Below are positions 24,060 to 28,364 of a stretch of DNA of 28,364 bases, piece after piece. The DNA is from Allomuricauda sp. (GTDB lineage: Bacteria > Bacteroidota > Bacteroidia > Flavobacteriales > Flavobacteriaceae), in assembly GCA_028289745.1 (NCBI GenBank), contig JANQOD010000284.1:1-28364 (forward strand), written 5' to 3'. The first letter of the stretch is position 1, and each line of letters opens with the position of its first letter. A model generated the notes under the pieces. That model was not told the origin of the DNA. It searched no databases and saw only the letters and a program-made list of their open reading frames with translations. The translations under genes and the position numbers were made by a program.

Positions 24060-25847
24060 TCAATGAAAGGATTCATAAACTTTTTTCGCCTTGGCCATGC
24101 CAATGCTCTTTGCCAAATGATCGATCGTGGCCTCTTTGATACGTTTGACCGATTTAAATTCTTGCAACAGTTGCTGGGCCGTTTTTTCACCTATGCCCTC
24201 AATACTTTCCAACTCTGAATTGATGGCCGCTTTACTTCTTCTATTTCTATGGAAATTGATTCCAAATCGATGTGCTTCATTTCGCAGTTGTTGGATGATT
24301 CGCAAGGTTTCTGATTTTTTATCCAAATATAACGGAATGGGATCCCCTGGAAAATAGATTTCCTCTAAACGTTTGGCAATGCCAATAACGGCCACCTTGC
24401 CCCTGAGGCCCAACAGGTCGAGACTCTTCAGGGCTGAAGATAGTTGGCCCTTGCCCCCGTCGATTATGATGAGTTGTGGCAACGGTTCACCTTCACCCAA
24501 CAATCTTTTATAGCGACGGTGCACCACTTCTTCCATTGAGGCGAAGTCATCGGGTCCCTCGACCGTTTTTATATTGAAGTGTCGATATTCTTTTTTTGAG
24601 GGTTTTCCATCCTTGAAGACCACACAGGCCGCAACTGGATTGCTGCCCTGTATATTTGAGTTATCGAAACATTCAATGTGGCGTGGCTCTCTAGAAAGTC
24701 TTAGATCGGCCTTCATTTGGGCCATCACCCTTTTGGTATGCCTATCGGGATCGGTAATCTTGATCTGCTTGAAACGCTCTTGGCGATAGAATTTGGCATT
24801 TCTGGTCGAGAGGTCGACCAGTTTTCGCTTATCGCCCAATTTAGGAACCATGCTCTTTAGTCCTTCTTCAACCGCAACGGGAAAGGGCAAGTACAGCTCT
24901 TTCGATCCAGAGTCAAAACGCTGCCTGATCTCAATGATCCCCAGTTGTAAAAGCTCTTCGTCGGTCTCTTCAAGTTTCTTCTTTATTTCAAGCGTATGTG
25001 ACCTGACGACCAAACCATGTGAGATCTGTAAAAAATTGATATAGGCATGGGTTTCGTCTGATATGATCGAAAAAACATCGACATTGCTGATCTTCGGGTT
25101 CACGATCATCGATTTTGCCTGATAGTTCTCAAGCACTTCGATTTTTTCCTTTAACCTTTGGGCCTTTTCAAACTGCATCTCAGCGGCCAATGCTCTCATC
25201 TGTTTTTTGAGGTTCGAAAGCGAAGATGAAAAACTTCCTTTGATGATGGCGCGTATATCATCGATCTGCCCATCGTATTCTTCCATTGTCTGAAGCCCCT
25301 CACAGGGGCCCCTGCAATTCCCCAAATGGTACTCGAGACAGACCCTATACTTTCCGGCCGATATTTTTTCTTCAGACAGATCATAGCTACAAGTGCGCAA
25401 CGGATAAACACTTCTGATCAGGTCAAGAATGGTCTTTACCGTTCTGACACTTGTATAGGGGCCAAAGTATTCAGAGCCGTCTTTGATCAATTTTCTGGTC
25501 ATGAAGATTCGGGGGAAGCGTTCATTTTTAATACAGATCCACGGGTACGACTTATCATCTCTCAGCATGACATTGTAGCGCGGTTGGTGTTTTTTGATCA
25601 AATTGTTCTCAAGCAACAGCGCATCAGATTCTGTAGGTACAACGACATGTTTGATGGTCTGTACCTTTTTGACCATGACCCTGGTCTTTCCATACTCTTG
25701 TTTCCTGGTAAAATATGATGAAACCCTTTTCTTTAGATTTTTGGCCTTACCGACATACAGCATTTTTCCGTCTTGATCAAAAAATTGATACACCCCCGGA
25801 TTACCGGGCAATGAACTTAACTGTACTTCAATGGGAAGGGCTGACAT
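24060..25847 (-). CDS. uvrC: UvrABC excinuclease subunit C
   Basis: The 595-residue protein (from ATG 25845-25847) has the complete UvrC order. An N-terminal GIY-YIG nuclease lies at about 10-95 (PGVYQFF, LYVGKAKNLKKRV). A four-Cys cluster (CSYDL, then RVCLEYHLGNCRGPC) may hold an iron-sulfur cluster. A UVR motif lies near 200-235 (ALAAEMQFEKAQRLKEKIEV). The RNase H-like nuclease has Asp in ECFDNSNIQG and IIIDGGKGQLSSA, and C-terminal helix-hairpin-helix motifs follow (LESIEGIGEKTAQQLLQEF). It makes both incisions in nucleotide excision repair with UvrA and UvrB. A TTG at 25862 would add five residues; the ATG (MSALPIEVQ) fits homologues better. It is upstream of and coupled to the patatin gene. 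Confidence 0.98.
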   Translation of the reverse strand: MSALPIEVQLSSLPGNPGVYQFFDQDGKMLYVGKAKNLKKRVSSYFTRKQEYGKTRVMVKKVQTIKHVVVPTESDALLLENNLIKKHQPRYNVMLRDDKSYPWICIKNERFPRIFMTRKLIKDGSEYFGPYTSVRTVKTILDLIRSVYPLRTCSYDLSEEKISAGKYRVCLEYHLGNCRGPCEGLQTMEEYDGQIDDIRAIIKGSFSSSLSNLKKQMRALAAEMQFEKAQRLKEKIEVLENYQAKSMIVNPKISNVDVFSIISDETHAYINFLQISHGLVVRSHTLEIKKKLEETDEELLQLGIIEIRQRFDSGSKELYLPFPVAVEEGLKSMVPKLGDKRKLVDLSTRNAKFYRQERFKQIKITDPDRHTKRVMAQMKADLRLSREPRHIECFDNSNIQGSNPVAACVVFKDGKPSKKEYRHFNIKTVEGPDDFASMEEVVHRRYKRLLGEGEPLPQLIIIDGGKGQLSSALKSLDLLGLRGKVAVIGIAKRLEEIYFPGDPIPLYLDKKSETLRIIQQLRNEAHRFGINFHRNRRSKAAINSELESIEGIGEKTAQQLLQEFKSVKRIKEATIDHLAKSIGMAKAKKVYESFH

Positions 25848-26032
25848 AAAATCTAAGGGCAATCTTTAAAAGACAACATGAAGTTACTATGTTTTTTGTA
25901 AAGTGCACAAGCCTGGGCCTGTTTTAACCCATAATAACGGCAAATGCTTTTTCACCGATCTAAGTAGTTCATTTTTTTACCCCAATTCTATATGGAAAAT
26001 TTAGTGCTCGTTTTTTCTATGTTAAAAATTTA

Positions 26033-26071
26033 ATAAAAAAGTGCATTTCACCGATAAAAAAGTGTATTTCA
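26033..26071. repeat. Two tandem 18-bp repeats, 21-bp period
   Basis: ATAAAAAAGTGCATTTCA (26033-26050) recurs at 26054-26071 with one change (C to T). The period is 21 bases, about two helical turns. Part of it, TTTCACCGAT (26046-26055), also occurs at 25950-25959. All copies lie in the AT-rich gap between uvrC and the small plus-strand ORF, 53 or more bases before that ORF, and may be regulator-binding sites. Nothing else is evident in 25848-26123. Confidence 0.4.
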
Positions 26072-26123
26072 TGGTGTAAATGTTATTTTTTTATTTATTT
26101 TTAGACACCTAAACGTTAAATGC

Positions 26124-26210
26124 ATGGAGAATTATTTGATTGTTTTGGGCATGTACTTGATTTTGATGCTGTTCTTCAAAATCTACTTCGCCGTCTCAAC
26201 TAGAGAATAG
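26124..26210 (+). CDS. Very small single-pass membrane protein (28 aa)
   Basis: ATG at 26124 opens 28 codons ending in TAG. The peptide is MENYLIVLGMY followed by a hydrophobic run LILMLFFKIYFAV and the polar end STRE, giving one membrane-spanning helix. It ends 47 bases before the cyclo-ligase ATG, on the same strand. The hydrophobic core with polar ends is unlike the random translation expected of a spacer, but the length leaves little evidence. No family is recognised. Confidence 0.4.
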   Translation: MENYLIVLGMYLILMLFFKIYFAVSTRE

Positions 26211-26257
26211 GTGACGAATGCTTGAAACTGCCCCACAGAATCAATCGACATCACCGT

Positions 26258-26833
26258 ATGTTGAAACATGAACTAAGAAAGATTTATAAGGAGAAAAGAA
26301 AAGGACTTTCTCCTTTTTTTATCTCCGAAAGCAGCCTCAAAATACTCGACCAACTTCTTGACCTTCCTATTTGGGATTTTTCATTCTATCACATTTTTCT
26401 AAGCATTGCCGACAAAAAAGAAGTCGACACCGCCCCTATCATTGACTTTTTACAGAAAAAAGAAAAGAATATCGTAGTGCCCAAAATGACCGCCAATGCT
26501 ACACTTGAACATTATCTATTGACCGATACCACGACAATTGCCGTGAACAATTGGCAAGTACCAGAGCCTTCGGGCAGCGAACAGATAGAAGAAACGGAAA
26601 TAGACGTAGTTTTTATTCCGTTATTGGCCTTTGACCGACTTGGAAACCGGGTCGGCTATGGCAAAGGTTATTATGATGGCTTCTTAAGAAAATGTCGCCC
26701 TGATACCTTCAAGGTGGGTCTGTCATTTTTCGAAGCAGAGGCCGTTATACATGATATTGCCGACCACGATTTTCGAATGGACTATTGTGTCAGCCCAAAA
26801 AACATCTATGACTTTACTTCCACTTCTTCTTGA
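26258..26833 (+). CDS. 5-formyltetrahydrofolate cyclo-ligase
   Basis: The 191-residue enzyme converts 5-formyl-THF to 5,10-methenyl-THF with ATP in cytosolic one-carbon metabolism. It has the N-terminal basic helix LKHELRKIYKEKRKGLS, and the substrate/nucleotide signature PLLAFDRLGNRVGYGKGYYDGFL with the glycine-rich GYGKGYYD loop. Length is typical. I use ATG 26258; a TTG at 26222 would add 12 residues of poor fit. It is preceded by the 28-residue ORF and convergent with lspA, with a 28-base overlap of the 3' ends. Confidence 0.95.
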   Translation: MLKHELRKIYKEKRKGLSPFFISESSLKILDQLLDLPIWDFSFYHIFLSIADKKEVDTAPIIDFLQKKEKNIVVPKMTANATLEHYLLTDTTTIAVNNWQVPEPSGSEQIEETEIDVVFIPLLAFDRLGNRVGYGKGYYDGFLRKCRPDTFKVGLSFFEAEAVIHDIADHDFRMDYCVSPKNIYDFTSTSS

Positions 26834-27450
26834 ATCTTCTTAGGAAAAGCCTTTTTGTTGAAAATGATCAACATGGCCACTCCAATGCTAATTGCTGAAT
26901 CGGCTATATTGAAAACCGGTTCGAAGAAACTGAAGGTGTTTCCGCCGACTATGGGCATCCACTCGGGCCATACGGCATCTTGTATAATCGGAAAATACAG
27001 CATGTCGACCACTCGGCCATGAAACAATTTGCCATAGGGCTCATCAGAGAAAAAGGTGGCCACTTGGTTATAGCTGTCATTGAACACCACCCCATAGAAG
27101 ACTGAATCAATGATATTGCCCAATGCTCCGGCGAAAATCAACGATACCGCAATGATCAATATTCGAGCAGAGTTCTTTCTGATGATATCATATAACCAAT
27201 AACCGATCCCCACTATTGCGAAAAGGCGAAAGATAGTCAATATGAGCTTTCCCGTAGCCTCTGACACCGGTAGAAAATCATTTAACTTGGTGCCCCATGC
27301 AGCACCTGAATTCTCAATGAAGAGAATCTTGAACCATTTGAAGACCTCGACAGATTGTTGGTATTCAAAGTGGGTCTTTATGTAGATTTTACTGATTTGG
27401 TCAATCAATAAAATTGTAGCAATAAGTATGAGCGATCTCTTAAGGTTCAT
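26806..27450 (-). CDS. lspA: Lipoprotein signal peptidase (signal peptidase II)
   Basis: The 214-residue inner-membrane aspartic protease cleaves lipoprotein signal peptides after diacylglyceryl transfer. Four membrane helices are visible, the first being LILIATILLIDQISKIYI. Conserved motifs are ENSGAAWG, GNIIDSVFYG with the first catalytic Asp, HGRVVDMLYFP and FNIADSAISIG with the second. The long loop between the last helices is typical of Bacteroidota. ATG 27448-27450 is preferred over TTG at 27462. The many lipoproteins in this window are its expected substrates. It ends the dksA-like / DUF4097-like / lspA run, 30 bases after the preceding stop. Confidence 0.97.
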   Translation of the reverse strand: MNLKRSLILIATILLIDQISKIYIKTHFEYQQSVEVFKWFKILFIENSGAAWGTKLNDFLPVSEATGKLILTIFRLFAIVGIGYWLYDIIRKNSARILIIAVSLIFAGALGNIIDSVFYGVVFNDSYNQVATFFSDEPYGKLFHGRVVDMLYFPIIQDAVWPEWMPIVGGNTFSFFEPVFNIADSAISIGVAMLIIFNKKAFPKKIQEEVEVKS

Positions 27451-27480
27451 CGGTAGAAACAAGTTGCAAAAGTACTGATA

Positions 27481-28119
27481 TTATTCAGTCTTTTTGAGAT
27501 AAATATTTCCTTGTATCGACCTCAGGTCGTAGACAGCATTTCCTGATGGAATGCTATGGTCGATTACCTCTCCATAGGTCGAATTCGCCGTGATATCACC
27601 TGCTGACGCAAAAAGGTAGATGCCTCCGTTTTGGGTCTTTACCCGGGCATGTTCAGTTAGATCACGTAATTCGCAATAACCATCTGACAAATCGATTTCA
27701 AGGTTTTTGTAGTTACCGGTTGCCTTAACATTGCTGGTCGTACCATAGAGTCGAACATCGTGATATTCCGGTACTATAATGCTGAGCTTGATCGATATTA
27801 CTTTGTGGACGCTCAATTTATCGTTCGGAAACACAAAATTGGGCTGAAAGCCTGTATAGACCACCACTGTTTCACCTTCTTGTTCAATGTTGACAAGCAA
27901 ATCTTCGTTGTACTCCCCATCAATGATGGCCTCTACATACAGCCCGTCTCCTGACGCGGTGTTCAGATCCACATGATAGCAGTCTTTTGAGTCGATTTGA
28001 ATATAGCCGTTTCGTGGGTCTACGAAAGTCTTTTTGACCACTTTTTGACACGTCAGCCCAAAGGTGGAAAAAAAGGTCATGACCCACAAAAAAAGACGTG
28101 CAGCTCGCAGAAAAGGCAC
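27481..28119 (-). CDS. Exported DUF4097/DUF2807-like beta-helix protein
   Basis: The 212-residue product starts with a signal sequence (RAARLFLWVMTFFSTFGLTCQ). The rest is made of short strands with repeating turns, such as LYGTTSNVKATGNYKNLEID, LSDGYCELRDL and VKTQNGGIYLFASAGDITA. This is the pattern of DUF4097/DUF2807 putative adhesin-type beta-solenoids. I favour the GTG at 28117-28119 because it supplies the positive N-region; the internal ATG at 28078-28080 would leave a weak signal peptide. It begins 4 bases after the dksA-like stop and precedes lspA. The function is unknown. Confidence 0.8.
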   Translation of the reverse strand: MPFLRAARLFLWVMTFFSTFGLTCQKVVKKTFVDPRNGYIQIDSKDCYHVDLNTASGDGLYVEAIIDGEYNEDLLVNIEQEGETVVVYTGFQPNFVFPNDKLSVHKVISIKLSIIVPEYHDVRLYGTTSNVKATGNYKNLEIDLSDGYCELRDLTEHARVKTQNGGIYLFASAGDITANSTYGEVIDHSIPSGNAVYDLRSIQGNIYLKKTE

Positions 28120-28123
28120 ACGA

Positions 28124-28364
28124 TTATTTTTGCATGTTCTTCGCTTCGATGCTCAAAGTAGCATGAGGTACCAGCTTCAACCGCTCTTTGTTGATCAGTT
28201 TGCCCGTCACACGGCAGATACCATAGGTCTTGTTCTCAATACGCAACAAGGCATTCTTAAGATCGCGAATGAATTTTTCTTGACGAATGGCCAATTGGGT
28301 ATTGGCCTCTTTGCTCATGGTTTCAGAACCTTCTTCAAAAGCCTTAAAAGTGGGCGAAGTATCA
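28124..28364 (-). CDS. TraR/DksA family regulator (partial, N-terminus off window)
   Basis: The last 79 codons are present, with no start in the window: an open frame continues past the right edge from an internal Met at 28318. The sequence has a charged helix (EANTQLAIRQEKFIRDLKNA) and the DksA-type C-terminus NKTYGICRVTGKLINKERL followed by PHATLSIEAKN. Relatives bind RNA polymerase and alter the stringent response. The C4 zinc finger is reduced to one Cys: Thr, His and Ala-like positions replace the others, which I recall as usual in Flavobacteriia. It is the promoter-proximal gene seen here of the dksA-DUF4097-lspA run. Confidence 0.92.
   Translation of the reverse strand, partial: DTSPTFKAFEEGSETMSKEANTQLAIRQEKFIRDLKNALLRIENKTYGICRVTGKLINKERLKLVPHATLSIEAKNMQK

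Noticed and set aside
1..28364. CRISPR arrays, tRNA/rRNA genes, insertion sequences, phage genes, restriction or other defence systems
   Set aside because: No repeat-spacer pattern, cloverleaf, transposase, integrase or defence-type protein was found in any reading frame.

Overview
The window reads as a Bacteroidota chromosome, most likely a marine Flavobacteriaceae (a Muricauda/Maribacter/Robiginitalea-like organism; genus not settled). The evidence is TonB-dependent receptors with an N-terminal carboxypeptidase-like domain, many short-signal lipoproteins, PAS kinases with an SHNLR phospho-acceptor motif, a Bacteroidota-type LspA next to a DksA-like gene, absence of Shine-Dalgarno sequences, and one good TTG / TAnnTTTG promoter. 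No rRNA, tRNA, CRISPR array, insertion sequence or prophage gene was seen. The gene content is mostly ordinary chromosomal.

Layout. 1-2690: a partial membrane coiled-coil gene (-), then comF and an Ig-like lipoprotein (+). 2674-4738: a minus-strand operon of small ORF, ankyrin protein, Nudix hydrolase and omega-amidase-like nitrilase. 4745-7080: a symmetric repeat pair, then a soluble three-PAS histidine kinase overlapping a stand-alone receiver (+). 7093-12382: a TonB receptor and DUF5689/lamin-tail lipoprotein (-) divergent from a secreted EEP-family nuclease/phosphatase (+). 12410-13331: a Cys-rich lipoprotein and a small membrane protein (-). 13372-16622: an Oar-like TonB receptor with its own terminator (-). 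16782-21465: a minus operon DUF3108, tryptophan 2,3-dioxygenase, M23 peptidase, pgi, with a recognisable promoter. 21551-21801: a 336-base gap holding two terminators and a candidate ~100-nt RNA. 21802-25847: uvrC followed by a patatin/POTRA/barrel protein (-). 26124-26833: a 28-residue membrane peptide and 5-formyltetrahydrofolate cyclo-ligase (+). 26806-28364: dksA-like (partial), a DUF4097-like secreted protein, lspA (-).

The strongest candidate for a system is 7093-12382. OB-fold-like, lamin-tail and EEP nuclease modules, which occur in a single polypeptide in extracellular nucleases of the ExeM type, are here split between a surface lipoprotein and a secreted enzyme. Both sit beside a dedicated outer-membrane TonB receptor. 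This suggests capture and uptake of extracellular nucleic acid or its phosphate/nucleotide products; that role is inference. Second-tier items are a Cys-mirror lipoprotein, GTAA-N4-TTAC operator-like repeats at the sensor kinase, a candidate three-hairpin RNA, and two very small proteins.
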